A stretch of DNA of 64,000 nt from Microdochium bolleyi (GCA_001566295.1 KQ964248.1:1116001-1180000); one strand, 5' to 3'. Positions 45,766-56,424 are shown, numbered from the stretch's first letter. Program-made: numbers and translations. Notes: generated by a model from the sequence alone, not told the origin.

Positions 45766-46667
45766 TTCTTTTCCTGTACGGGTGATTGTCAATACACGAC
45801 ACATCACATTTCCGCCAACGTCCGCAGATCTCACTTCATTGCTTGTCACCTCCCCTCACTCTGGATCCCTCGCTCCCCTCTGGCAGATGCTTGCTGTTCC
45901 CGGCACTCTCCCCAACTCTTCAGTACTGCATCAAATGCTGCTTGCCAACATCTCGCAGTCTTGCACAAGTAAAAACGGAACAAAAAGATGATGACGAAGA
46001 TCGTGGATTTGTCAGAAAGCGGGCTCGCACTCCAGAAAAGCATACCTCTGCTACATTTTCTCATCCCGACCGAGGAAGTCCCAAGACTTTTCCACGTTTT
46101 CGGCAGCTTCCCAAAAGCAAAGCAGCAAGGCGCAGGTCCCACAACGGAAAGCAATTTCAAACACTGTCATAGGCCTCATTCTATGCTCGGCTTCGGCATT
46201 TGAAAAAACAAAAGTGACCCTTACAGTGAGGATAGGGAGCCGAGCAAGTTTTCGGGTTGTTCTTGAAGTTTTCCGAAAACTGCAAAGGGAACTGTCGGAA
46301 GGTGCAGAAATTTCTTTGAATTCTTCACAACGAGCTCACGACGAGCTCGCGACGGCACGCTGTCACTTTTACCTACATGAGACGTGAGTGACCAAGAGAG
46401 TCCCCCCTTTGGCTGTTTGTACAAGACGAGGAGATCGCAAAAGAGAAAACAACAGACGGCAAATGACGCGAGGGACTGATATTTATTGCGAGCAGGACGT
46501 CTACACAACCTCCCGGGACCATCAGCCTCCTCGACTTCTTCACCGTCGGTATTGACAGCAGTAACACCAACACGCCGGACACAGTGTTATCACTTGCACC
46601 TACCTACCTTGCTCCCTGCCCTCCACACATCCGAGAAACCACGAAAGAACAGAACCAGGAAGAAAAC

Positions 46668-48128
46668 ATGCCTCGCCAACGCCGCGGCCAGGCAAAGGTC
46701 GTGCCGCAGCTCGACATCGAGAAGCCGCCGCACGAAATCTATAAGGGCAGGTCCTACGCCGAGACGCAGCTGGTCGACTCGACCCGGCGCACTGCCGCGC
46801 ACGACGACCGCGTGAAGCGCGAGCGGGTATACCGCCCCTCTGCGGACGGGAAGAAGACCGGCCTCGGACTACCTTGGGACAACAAGCAAGGGATCGAGAG
46901 GCCGAAGCTGCCGCTGTATGCCGACCTGGACAAGTACTCAGAGCTCTTTGGCAGCGTGGCAGTGCAGAGCGAGGAGGCGAGCAGACTCACGGGCCCGCTG
47001 TGCAGGCTCCCGCCTGAGCTGCTGGATGAGATACTGCGGTACGGGCTCCTCTGGCCGCGCAAGATCAGCCTCTTCAAGGGCTGGACGGTGGTATACCCAC
47101 AGAGCAAGCCGCGCCTGAGTTCGCTCTCCATCCTGCGTGCCTGCCGACACCTGCACAGCCGGGGGGCCAGCATCCTGTACGGGGAAAACCGCTTCGTGTA
47201 CGAGATCCGCGACCCTGGCGAGCTGGACCGCGACGCGAACCTGCTCATGCGGGGCAACTTGTACGCCGAGTGCGGGTTCCCGTTCGACAGGCATGGCTGC
47301 CGCGTCCAGCATGTGCATATCGCGATCGAGCCCGGCCGCGTGGCCCTCGCGCACAACCGCAACGCCTTCATCACGGCGCTCGAGAAGTTCCTGCCAACGT
47401 CAAGAGGTAGCCTGGGAGGGATACACACGCTGACGGTGGAGATTCCTGCCCTGATCGACCCGGCGGCGGAGAGGATGCACATGGGGCTGAGCGAGGTCGA
47501 TATCCCCATCTGTGCGTTCTTCGACAAGGACTCGCGCACGGTCGAGACCATCAAGAGACTGCAGCCGAAGTTCCTCCAGCTCAGGGTGCCTTCGGACGGA
47601 CACGACATCAGTCCTGATAGTGACCGCAATGGCGAGGGAGTCACCCGCTTCTTCTACGCGACTGATGTCGACCTGCGCGGCTGTTTCGGCGAGGAGCGAG
47701 ACCACGAGAAGACGTACGCCACCGAGCAGATGCGCAAAGAGCGCGAGAAGCGCATCGTAAAGTCTAAAGCAGTCATCACGAACTTGTCGATGCGTCTGTA
47801 TCATCTCGCCAGGGACCAGCGGTCTCCGCTGAGTAGGGCAATGTGGAAGGAAATCGAGGAGTTCACACCGGCTGAAAAGCAGGTGGGCATCGACGAGGAC
47901 GAGGGCTCGATCGTGCTGAGGCATGGGGGCAAGGCTAGCAGAATGCCACGGGCCTCATCCGTCAACGTTACGGCCAAGCCGAAGCTCGGAGTCTGGGCAG
48001 CTCAGAGCGTCAGGGAGCGACGTCAGAGGGAAGCTGCAAAGCGGCAGCGGACGATGCAGTGGCTGGCCAACTGCGAGTCTTCTGCAGGTCTGGTGGACCT
48101 CAAAGGACGACGGGCTGTTTCCTTCTAG
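46668..48128 (+). CDS. F-box-like fungal protein of unknown function
   Basis: A single frame of 486 codons from the ATG at 46668 to the TAG at 48126-48128. Near residues 110-130 'CRLPPELLDEILRYGLL' resembles an F-box-type helix pair (LPxELxxEIL). About 40 residues later 'LRACRHLHSRGASILYGEN' matches the recurring motif of fungal F-box-like orphans (LRxCRxxxxxAxxLLYxxN). If it is a true F-box, the protein would bind Skp1 in an SCF ubiquitin ligase; that is only inferred. No WD40 or leucine-rich repeats follow; the middle is alpha/beta and the C terminus Arg/Lys-rich. The reading frame stays open and coding-like for 145 codons after this stop, and the TAG sits in a good 3' splice-site context, so the annotated C terminus may be wrong (see the next entry). 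Confidence 0.75.
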   Translation: MPRQRRGQAKVVPQLDIEKPPHEIYKGRSYAETQLVDSTRRTAAHDDRVKRERVYRPSADGKKTGLGLPWDNKQGIERPKLPLYADLDKYSELFGSVAVQSEEASRLTGPLCRLPPELLDEILRYGLLWPRKISLFKGWTVVYPQSKPRLSSLSILRACRHLHSRGASILYGENRFVYEIRDPGELDRDANLLMRGNLYAECGFPFDRHGCRVQHVHIAIEPGRVALAHNRNAFITALEKFLPTSRGSLGGIHTLTVEIPALIDPAAERMHMGLSEVDIPICAFFDKDSRTVETIKRLQPKFLQLRVPSDGHDISPDSDRNGEGVTRFFYATDVDLRGCFGEERDHEKTYATEQMRKEREKRIVKSKAVITNLSMRLYHLARDQRSPLSRAMWKEIEEFTPAEKQVGIDEDEGSIVLRHGGKASRMPRASSVNVTAKPKLGVWAAQSVRERRQREAAKRQRTMQWLANCESSAGLVDLKGRRAVSF

Positions 48129-48566
48129 AGCAGGGAGAACAATCGCGAGGTACCCGGAGGACGAGCCTCTCCCGTAAAGACAAGTAGTGACACTACCAAG
48201 GACTGCCACCGGCAACCATATACCAGAGCCGAGAGTGCCGGACCACCAGACATAGCCACCGCGCGCAAGACTCGTGCGGTCCTGAAGTATTCGACCGGGC
48301 GGCGCCGCATGGGACAAGCAAAGCGCGATGCCCGCGGCGTGCTGCGCTGCTACACGCCGGATCGCGACTCAGAACTGGCGAAGTTCGGCAGCGACGAGCG
48401 CGAGATCAGCTGGCATCTCCGGCTTCTGGCTGATCTGAAAACCGACAGGGGACCGCTGAGACGGGCCCCAGGCGGCCGCCTGCGGGCATCGAATACAAAG
48501 ACGTCGCAACTAATCAGGGCGAAGCTGCAACGGATGGAGTTGCGGAAGTTTGCTGGTGGTGGTTGA
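48129..48566 (+). other. Possible additional C-terminal exon of the F-box-like gene
   Basis: The same frame continues without a stop from the TAG at 48126-48128 to the TGA at 48564-48566. From about 48,230 it has GC-rich third positions and a protein-like mix ('LRCYTPDRDSELAKFG', 'SWHLRLLADLKTDRGP', ending 'MELRKFAGGG'). The stop is the end of 'tttccttctag', a good acceptor. I could not find a convincing phase-0 donor upstream: GTGGAC at about 48092 would give a 37-base intron, and GTCAGG at about 48009 one of about 120 bases. It may instead be untranslated sequence. Confidence 0.4.
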
Positions 48567-49218
48567 GTCTCTGGCCAATGTGAAATTCAGTCCGGGTAGA
48601 GTTCGGGATGGATGAAAGGAAGGGCGTGATGCTCTTCTCGAGCCTTGGTTCCGCCAAAATATACAGTGGTATCGGCATAGTCTTCTATCGGCGATGAGGA
48701 CTGAAAAGCCATGATATTCGTCTCCCAGAGCGAGGAACACATGTACATAACGAAAAAGCATGAGCTCATATGCCTTCGCTGGCATAGAAGAAGTCAGTCA
48801 CGATTGCGTTCATAGTCACACTTTGACTAATTCAGCTCATCCGAAGGAGTGGCCTCACCAAGCCTGACGAAGTACTTCGAAGACATCCGAGAGAAGCTTG
48901 AATCATCCTATATTATAGTGACGAGGGTGCCCGGTCGTAGTTACTTGGGCTTCCAGTTCTGAGAGAAAGTGGACGGCGTAGCCAACATAACCGAGCAAGA
49001 CTTATTGCCTCTTCACAAAGTAGATGTCCTGTGTTGACTTTAAGATACGATACAGACTCCGCGACGGCCCTACGCTCAAGTCGACATGTGTGACAAGGCT
49101 ACACCGCTGGGATAATCAATGGTTGGTGAAACCCTGTCAAGCATGAAAAGTGTATATGCATTTCATAACTCATCATATCATTATGTGTCTTCTCCCTTCT
49201 CTTGCTGTTCTTGCTTCC
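48567..49218. other. Intergenic region between convergent genes
   Basis: AT-richer 3' flanks of the F-box-like gene and of the polymerase delta subunit. No open frame of note and no repeats were seen. Confidence 0.5.
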
Positions 49219-50985
49219 TCACGATCCCAGAATCCGCACCCTTGTGACATCAAGCGTTTCCGTGTCGATGAGGACAATCTCGCCAGTGTCTGAAAATGAC
49301 GGAACAGCGACCAGCCTCACTGACTGGCCCTCGGGCCCCGAGATGACCTTCGTGCCGAATTGCGGCTGGTTGCCAACAAAGAACAGGTGCGGGCAGGTAC
49401 GCATCACGAACGGGTCGTCGTCTTGGAATGGGTAGGCCCCTGCGGTTGTGGTGAGTCAGCGTACTGTTCGAAGAGAAGAGATCGTAAGGTCCAGCAGACA
49501 AAGTATCGAAAGTGCAAGTTGCAACTCACATAGTGTATCCGGTGCAGTCGGCGCGGAGCACCGCCAGCGACACATGGCCTCCATCATGCCCAGCCGGTCG
49601 TCGCTGTCGACATACTTCCACACGTCGTCGACATTCTGCCCACCCGTCCCAAGAACCCGCCAGCCATCAATCTCGCCCTCCCACGGATTCGTCACTGAAT
49701 CGAACCAGCCAGGCTCGTCCGTGGCCGAGGAAGCAGGTTTAGGAGCAGCCGCATATGCTCTCGACGCAGGGAACATGGCGGAGTGCACGGGCTGTTGTGG
49801 GTAGCTCGCGTTCGAGGGGTCCTGCGCGCCGGGCATCATGGTGACAGGCATGGTGGGAAGGAGGGTCGAGAGGAACTCGTCGAGTAGCTGTGATGGCTGG
49901 GCGTTGTATGTGCTGCTATCGTAGCCGTACTTCTTCTGCCCTGCCTTCTTGCCGCTGCTATCAGTCCGCTGGGCCTGCTCCTCTTCAGCATGCCGGCGCT
50001 CGTCAACTGAAATAGAGTTGCCTGCGATGATGAGCCTGCTTATTTGGGAGATCTCCTGCTGTGTTACGGGGTCGAGGGTCTCGCCGAGGAGGTACTCCAG
50101 AAGGAGGTTGAGCTCGAGCGAGTGGGATGCGTCGGTGCCAGAGAACCCAAGGCCTGATACTAACGCAATCTTGCTGTTACTGCTGCGAGGCGACAAACTG
50201 CTGCCGTTCATGGCTGTGTCCTCGTCCTTGACCTTAGAGGCTGTCTTGGCGGACGGCTGCTTCATAAGCGCCCAGCGGTCCGGCTGAGGCGCCAGGTCGG
50301 GGAACTTCAGATCTATGACCTCAAGCTCGCCATTGACATTCTCGGTTCCCATAACCGCGATAATGCACCCCGTGACCAGGATGACAGATTTTAGCACGTC
50401 TCCAACCAGTCGTATTCTGCCAGACTCGTCCTCCAAGGTCACCGCATCACCGTCTGAGTAGTACTTCTTGTCTGAGATAGGGGCTGAAATCCATCTCTGA
50501 TGCATGAATTAGCGACAAATCGTGCTGGTGGCAAGTATTGTCCACTTACGTCCTTCGACACGTCGTCCAGAATGTTGGGTTTCAGGGGCATGTCCATATA
50601 TACGGTGCCAGCCACCCAGCACAGCTCGCCCTGGCGAATGTCAAGGACTCGTTCTACCCTCTTGGCAGGCTCGTCACCGATGACGGTGTCTTGCCAGGCC
50701 GACGAGGCCAGCTGTTCCACAGCGGGCTTGATCTTGGTCAATCGTAAGAAGTACATGTCGGCAAACTGCTGCTTGTACGACTTGTCCTTGTCAAGGCGGT
50801 ACGTGTCCATAGACTTGTAGCTCGACGGAGCTCTCTGCAGCTCCTCATGCTCCTCTGTCTTGCCCCTGTCACCGTGTACAATTAGCTTGGGTGGTCTCAT
50901 GGTTCATGATGGAGGAGATGTAGAGGAACTGTTCTTACGAAGGCTTGCGCAGCAGGCTTCCCGGAATGTCGTCGGGGATAGCCAT
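49219..50985 (-). CDS. POL31: DNA polymerase delta small subunit (POLD2/Cdc1/Pol31)
   Basis: Four exons on the minus strand: 50985-50939, 50865-50550, 50496-49530 and 49439-49219, giving 516 residues. This regulatory B subunit bridges the catalytic subunit to the other small subunits of the lagging-strand polymerase and is shared with polymerase zeta. Landmarks: 'SYKQQFADMYFLRLTKIKP' near the N terminus, an OB-fold region ('RQGELCWVAGTVYMDMPLKPN' split around residue 110, one residue longer than quoted), and the inactive calcineurin-like phosphoesterase fold ('ALVSGLGFSG', 'LNLLLEYLLGE'). The ending 'APTAPDTLWAYPFQDDDPF...CPHLFFVGNQPQFGT' is highly characteristic; its 'TLW' is created by the last splice. 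An insert rich in Ser/Lys/Gly lies near residue 285. The short first exon (47 bases) is supported by phase and by a gctaat branch site. It is divergent from YTM1. Confidence 0.94.
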
Positions 50986-51492
50986 GATGTGTGGCTTGCT
51001 GCGATCAAGCAGCCTCCCAATTGTGTCCCGTGAGTTTGTGGTCGTTGACCGCTCTCAGTGAAGCCTCCTTGACGTCCCGCAGTTGAACTGAAAGAGACGC
51101 GTCTCGACGCGCACAGTGGTGTAAAGCGCCGGTGGCAGTTGGAGGGGCAGCTCCGAGGCGCTAAAGCCCACCTACTTAGTAGGCAGACTTAAGCAGGGAT
51201 GCGATAAGAGACAATGGCGGGTACTTCGGCTTTGGCCCTTATCGCAGTGGCCTCAGAGGTCACTGCAACTAATGCAGGGATTCCACGATTGGTTTCCACT
51301 CTTTTTTTGCTTTGCGACTGTCGCAACCAGAAAAAAGTTGGAGGACTGGGTGCTTCAACATCATCAAATTCCTTGATACAGCCAAGTCACAATAACCGGA
51401 CTGCGACCTCCCTGCCACCATTTCGTTCCGGCATTCCCTCGATCCGAATACCACGCACACAAGCGCTCACGGTTCATAAAGTCGACACCACC
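50986..51492. promoter_or_regulatory. Bidirectional promoter region (POL31 / YTM1)
   Basis: 507 bases between divergent ATGs. On the plus strand GCGATAAGAG occurs at 51201-51210 and its inverse CTTATCGC at 51238-51245, 283 and 248 bases before the YTM1 ATG. An A6GTTGGAGG tract lies at about 51331. The same pair of elements occurs before PWP2. An ATG at 51214 is in frame with YTM1 but directly abuts the element, so it is probably upstream of transcription start. Confidence 0.5.
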
Positions 51493-53000
51493 ATGGCCGC
51501 GTCCGGCATCGGTGCTGAGGCACAGCAGGTCCTCATCAACTTCACAACCACTGCCGCTGATCTTCAATTGCCGGAAGAGCAGAGACAGCTCTTGGTGCCC
51601 TCTGGTATGCTGGCCAAAGATCCAGCTTCGTATGGTTCTTTTTACTGATTGCTCTTCTTGTAGACATCAAGCGCTATGGCCTTTCCAAGATCCTCAACTC
51701 CGAGTCCATGCTCGACACGGCACAGACGATACCCTTCGACTTCCTCGTAAACGGCCAATTCCTTCGCACATCGCTCGAGGACTACCTGAAAGAGAACGGC
51801 CTCTCCTTCGAATCGACCATCACACTTGAATATGTACGGAGTCTCATGCCCCCTTCATACCAGGCGAGCTTCGAGCACGAGGACTGGGTCAGCAGCGTCG
51901 ACGTCCTCTCCGAAAAGTCACGAGCCGGCATCTGGTCCGGCAACAAGCTCGTCCCCGGCCAGGACCGCGTACTCTCAGCCTCCTACGACGGCCTCCTGAG
52001 GATATGGAACGGCTCCGGATCAATCATAGCCACCTCGCCATCTGGTAGCCAGGGTGGCCACGGCGCGAGCATCAAGACTGCCAAGTTCCTATCCTCGTCC
52101 CAGATCGCCTCAGCCGGCCTCGACCGGACTGTGCGGTTATGGAAGTACAGCGAGGCAGATGACCACATGTCTGGCGTCCTCAAGCCCTCTCTCGAGCTGT
52201 ACGGCCACAAGGCTAGCGTCGACGCGATCGACGTCCACGCGCCGACGGGCCGCATCCTGTCCGCCGGCGCCGACGGCTGCGTGGGCCTCTGGACGACCTC
52301 GAAGACCTCGGCACCCGCCGCGCCCGCGGAGCTCCTCCCCGGCGCCAACGCCACCAAGAAGCGCAAGGTCGCCGCGTCGGTCGCGCCGCAGCGCGGCGCC
52401 CTCTCCCTGTCGCAGTACCACTCGTCGCCCGTCTCCGCGGCCGTGTTCCACCCGCAAGACGCCTCGGTCGCGTACTCGGCCTCGCAGGACCACACAATCA
52501 AGACACTCGACCTGACGACGTCGCTCGTCGTCACTACGCTCACGACGGCGCACCCGCTGCTGTCGCTGTGCTCCATCCGCGGGATGCTCGCGGCGGGTAC
52601 CTCGGCGAGGCACATTACGCTCATCGATCCGCGTGTCTCTGCGGCCGCGACATCGGTGATGACCCTGCGCGGCCACAGGAACATGGCCACCTCGATCTCG
52701 GCGTCGCCCGAGAATGACCACTCGCTCGTGTCGGCCTCGCACGACGGCACATGCCGCATCTGGGACCTGCGTAGCGTGCGCAGCGGCACTCAGGCCGAGG
52801 GCCAGGGCAGCGTCAGCGAGTCCGTGTACGTCATCGAGCGCGAGAGCCAGAAGAGCAAGAAGCGGAGCGCCGCGGACGTGCCCGGGCGCGGATGCAAAGT
52901 GTTCAGCGTCGTGTGGGACAAGTCGCTGGGTATCGTAAGTGGTGGCGAGGACAAGCAGGTCCAGATCAACAGGGGTAGGGATTTGTTGGCATCTGTATGA
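51493..53000 (+). CDS. ytm1: Ribosome biogenesis protein YTM1 (WDR12)
   Basis: Two exons: 51493-51604 and 51664-53000, giving 482 residues. YTM1 forms the Nop7-Erb1-Ytm1 (PeBoW) complex of pre-60S particles; its N-terminal NLE/UBL domain is gripped by the AAA giant Rea1, which strips the complex off. The NLE domain covers residues about 10-100 ('VLINFTTTAADLQLPEEQ', 'IPFDFLVNGQFLRTSLEDYL', 'EYVRSLMPPSYQASFEHEDWV'). Seven WD40 blades follow, for example 'DRVLSASYDGLLRIW', 'IASAGLDRTVRLWKYSE' and 'HSLVSASHDGTCRIWDLR'. A basic 'KKRKV' within an inter-blade loop (about residue 270) could be a nuclear localisation signal. The intron lies after residue 37 with a GTATGC donor. I chose the ATG at 51493 because the NLE domain starts directly after it. 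Confidence 0.95.
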
Positions 53001-53316
53001 GGAAGACTTTGCGATTGTGAGATGGGAGGATATATAGCATTATTAGCAGCCATGCACATACAGGAGGCGCAGCCTCGATGCCCATCAGCAGTCACTTTCA
53101 AGATGTTGTGTGATGGGAAGTGAGAAGGGAGAACACCGACCAAGAACTGAGTTCATGGGCTCTGCGCTAATAAATCGCTATGCTGTGGATTCTTAGTACA
53201 AAAGTATCTGCCTCGCGAGATAGCTCATAATGTATGTACGTGTATTCATGGGTATTTAGGCGGGCAAGATACTTCAAGATGCCTGTGCCGCTAGGAGTAG
53301 CATTTCGTCGTAGCGA
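53001..53316. other. Short intergenic region between convergent genes
   Basis: About 316 bases shared by the 3' ends of YTM1 and the exonuclease gene; AT-rich, with no further feature. Confidence 0.5.
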
Positions 53317-55013
53317 TCAGAAAAAACGCGAGGCCTTGGGAGTTGTGCGCGCTTTCGGGGCCGATGGCGCTTTGCGAGCTTTTGCAGTTGGTAGAGGTGT
53401 CTCAACGACTTCTGCAAAAGTCTCTTCCTCAATTGTGATGCTCTCCAGCACGGAGCTCACGTACTGCGCAGACCCTGGTGTGTTCTTGCATCCTGCCTCA
53501 TCCGCGGTGGCATCATCCTGGACCTCAACCTCTGCGGCGACCTCGACGCCCTCCACGTACCGGATGGGCCGGTCGCTCTCCGCAGGATAGGGCCGAGGCG
53601 GGCACGGGTCAAGCTGCTCTCTGAAGTGCTCCAGGGTTGCAAAGAGGTGAGGACCTGCGTATGCGTCGGAGGCGGAATCTGGTTTGGATATGTTTAGTCT
53701 TGCTTACAGTAGGAAGTGGTCGAAGCGCAGCACTTACAGATGATCTGCTCCATAGAAAGTGGCTTGGACCAGTCGCTTCCCCGAACATCCTGCCCCTTGT
53801 ACAGCGGTAGGTGCAGAAAATCCTGAACCTGTGTGGCGAGCGTCACGAGCTTGCGGTTGATAGCCTTGTACTCGCCGCGCGAGGACAGAGTGACAAGCTT
53901 GTACAAGTGGCTAAGCTCCATGAGACCCTGAGAGCTGATACTGAAAAAGTTGGAAAGCCTCGTACAGTCGCCCTTGATTGCCACGCCCACTTTCAGAATA
54001 TCCGGGCTCTCCATGATATGCCTGAAGTTCGGACCTAGTTCAGAAATGTCCTTGTCGGTGAAAACGGCCGTGTGGAAGAGGGCTACCCTGCTCGGGCTCG
54101 CCAGCTGGATGAGCGACACGTTCTTGCGCGGGCCCTGCCACTTCATCGAGTCTGCCATCCACTCCAGGTCGAAGCCAACGACAGGCTCGTCCATAAAGTA
54201 CTCCTTGCACACGCGCTCCATGGTGTGTTTGCTGCGGCAGTAGTGAATCTTGACCTTTTGCTCCAAGCCGTCCTCGCTGGCCGGGCCGCGGTACATGTTG
54301 TATGACCAGAAGGATTCAGGACTTCCTGGCCGGGCCCGCTTGGCGGCGTAGAATGCCTCCTCGCTCATCTTGAAGTCGAGGAACGCCTGAGGCGGCTTCG
54401 CGGTGGCCTCATCTTCGCTTTTGCCTGGCTCGGTTTGCGCTGGAGGTTTCTCACTGCCACCGGGAACATCATCTTTGCTTGTGTATGTCTGTGATGTGAA
54501 TTTCTTGCCGGTGGTGGTTGCCGTCTTGACGACCGCGACATGGCCTGGAACAGCTCCCCATCCAGCCTGCTCAGCAGGTTCGGAAGGCAGCAGGGATGGT
54601 GCACTGGCCGAAGCAAATGCTATACCCCGCGAGTGATGCCATAGCTGATGTTTTGGTGAAGGACTCATGCTTGGAGCCATCCTGGGCGCCTTCGACGGCG
54701 TGCAGAGGCCTTGATACTGAAGCCCTACCATGTGAGGCGACGATGCTGTTGGTGACGGAGCTCGGAGGGTCCTCACTGATATGCTGCTGGCGGCAAGGGT
54801 CGCTCTCCGGGCGGAGGCGCAGGCGGACGATGATGTTCTCAGGGCATGGTTTGCAGCCTCTGAGGTTCCGAAAAGGCTCATCTGGGAAGTCTCGAGAGCT
54901 CGGGCTCTACAGGCGCCATTGTTGATGGCCTGAGCTGCTTGTGAATCGCACCGAGTTAGGCAGAAGCACGGATTCACGGCACGCCTGTCATGGACGATCT
55001 GGAGCTGAAGCAT
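53317..55013 (-). CDS. DEDDy 3'-5' exonuclease (RNase D / WRN-exonuclease-like)
   Basis: Two exons: 55013-53738 and 53678-53317, giving 545 residues. The three exonuclease motifs are present in order: Exo I 'VVGFDLEW' with D-x-E, Exo II 'ILKVGVAIKGDCTRL', and Exo III Y-S-A-S-D-A-Y, whose Y-x3-D is assembled exactly at the splice junction (T|AT). This confirms the intron. Such enzymes remove nucleotides from 3' ends with two metal ions; the substrate (DNA or RNA) is undetermined. No helicase or HRDC domain follows. The first about 190 residues are Ser/Ala/Pro-rich and may include a mitochondrial or disordered leader. A second start at 54881 would give 501 residues. The C terminus after the catalytic domain has an acidic stretch and ends basic (KARKAPSAPKARTTPKA). 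It is divergent from LSM5, with 279 bases between ATGs. Confidence 0.87.
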
Positions 55014-55292
55014 TACAGGCGCGTTAGGCGCGCGGCTTCAAAGACAACGGGGCACGGACATGATCTCCCATCGTCATCAGCTGCTGGACAGCTGCTGCTG
55101 TTCGCACGGTGCAAGCTGCTCCTGCCCAGAAGCGCGCCCCACTTCGCATCTTGCTCGATGGCAAGCAGCCTGAGCACCACGATCTCCGTTCGACGACGAG
55201 ACGGGACACAAGCACATGTAAGGTCTCGAAACAGATACCCAAAATCCTCACCGACGCGCCGCTGATTCCAGTCTGTAGCAAATTTTGTCAAG
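55014..55292. promoter_or_regulatory. Bidirectional promoter region (exonuclease / LSM5)
   Basis: Only 279 bases separate the two divergent start codons, so both promoters and leaders must fit here unless the exonuclease starts at 54881. No recognised element. Confidence 0.45.
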
Positions 55293-55931
55293 ATGGCGTC
55301 TCAACTCCTGCCCCTCGGTAAGTTTCCTTCCTGCGATCTGCGCGGACACCCCCCGCCATCCATCAATCAAAGGCAGAGCGGCCATGCGAGAGAATCGCCA
55401 TGTCCCAAGGCAGATGCAGCCTTGACTGTCTGGTGACAATTCCTATGCTCATGCATTGTGGTCTTCAGAACTCATCGACAAGTGCGTCGGCTCCCGGATA
55501 TGGGTCGTCATGAAGGGCGACAAGGAGTTCAGCGGCACCCTGCTCGGTTTCGACGACTACGTCAGTAAGTTGACTCACTATCTCGCTTCCGTGCCAGCAT
55601 TCGAAGCAACGGAGAGGAATCCACTACATCCCGTGGGAAACTGGACACTGACCGTTATTGTGCAGACATGGTCCTCGAGGATGTCACCGAGTTGTGAGTG
55701 CACCTTTACATCATTTGCCTTCACCGGGTCCGATACGACGGTCCAGGTTGCTGACAATTTGTTTCCGCCCCTTGTGTAGTGACTACTCAGGCAACCACAC
55801 CAAGCTCTCGAAGATTCTGCTCAATGGAAACAACATTTGCATGGTAAGCCAGCATCTCTGCTGCGTGTGAAAGTACCCTGCTGACCGCATCCTAGTTGAT
55901 CCCCGGTGGCGAGGGCCCCGTGGCAGCGTGA
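55293..55931 (+). CDS. lsm5: U6 snRNA-associated Sm-like protein LSm5
   Basis: Five exons: 55293-55317, 55469-55564, 55666-55693, 55780-55843 and 55896-55931, giving 82 residues. All four introns are GT-AG and all phases agree. LSm5 is one of the seven subunits of both the nuclear LSm2-8 ring, which binds the U6 snRNA 3' end, and the cytoplasmic LSm1-7 ring, which promotes mRNA decapping. The Sm fold is clear: Sm1 'RIWVVMKGDKEFSGTLLGFDDYVNMVLEDV', which is longer than quoted limits in one run and so spans residues about 18-47, and Sm2 'KILLNGNNICMLIPGG' at 62-77. The family signature 'FDDYVNMVLED' is completed only across the exon 2/3 junction. Four introns in an 82-codon gene is dense even for this window. 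Confidence 0.96.
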
Positions 55932-56424
55932 GCCATGCAATACGGTGGAAGGAGAAGGTTGAGATAGCTCGGGAGGGGGAGGCCGAGGGCTGCCGAGACA
56001 CGGAATAGTGCGCTTCACCTTTGCCATTGTGAGGTGAACAGCTCGCCGATGCCGTCCGTCGCGCATGAGGCGAGATCTCTCACAACAATTCGGTCGATGA
56101 TTGTCACACATTATCGAAGCGGAGTGCCGGAAGAAGTCTACAGCAAGGCGTATGCGACCTAAGATCATGGGGAGGTGTCATGTCACTCGTAAAGAAGAGC
56201 AAAAAGGCATGGCATGCGTTCTTTGCATGGCCACTACATACAAACAAATTCCCATACGCCTTTCCTATGTGTGTTTGCCTGGCAAGTTTTACGCTTCGCG
56301 CACACCACCGCTACTGTCAGTCTTCCCCTTGGCAGACCCAAGCTTGATGCTGCAATCCCTGATCGGCAAGCATGTGATGATACTCCCTAGACCAGATGCA
56401 ATTCTGCAAACACCCCCTGATCCT
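55932..56424. other. Intergenic region between convergent genes
   Basis: About 490 bases of 3' flanks of LSM5 and RPB11. No coding frame or repeat of note. Confidence 0.5.

Larger units (their letters stand above)
44989..46667. other. Intergenic region downstream of nmrA
   Basis: Relatively AT-rich; no coding frame seen. It holds the nmrA 3' flank with a 20-bp palindrome, a TC repeat at 45747-45765, and a short inverted repeat AGTTTTC-c-GAAAACT near 46266-46281. The right end is the promoter and leader of the F-box-like gene. Confidence 0.5.

Noticed and set aside
51214..51492. In-frame upstream ATG giving YTM1 a 93-residue N-terminal extension
   Set aside because: The ATG abuts the putative promoter element, the added residues are low-complexity, and the NLE domain normally begins near the start of YTM1.
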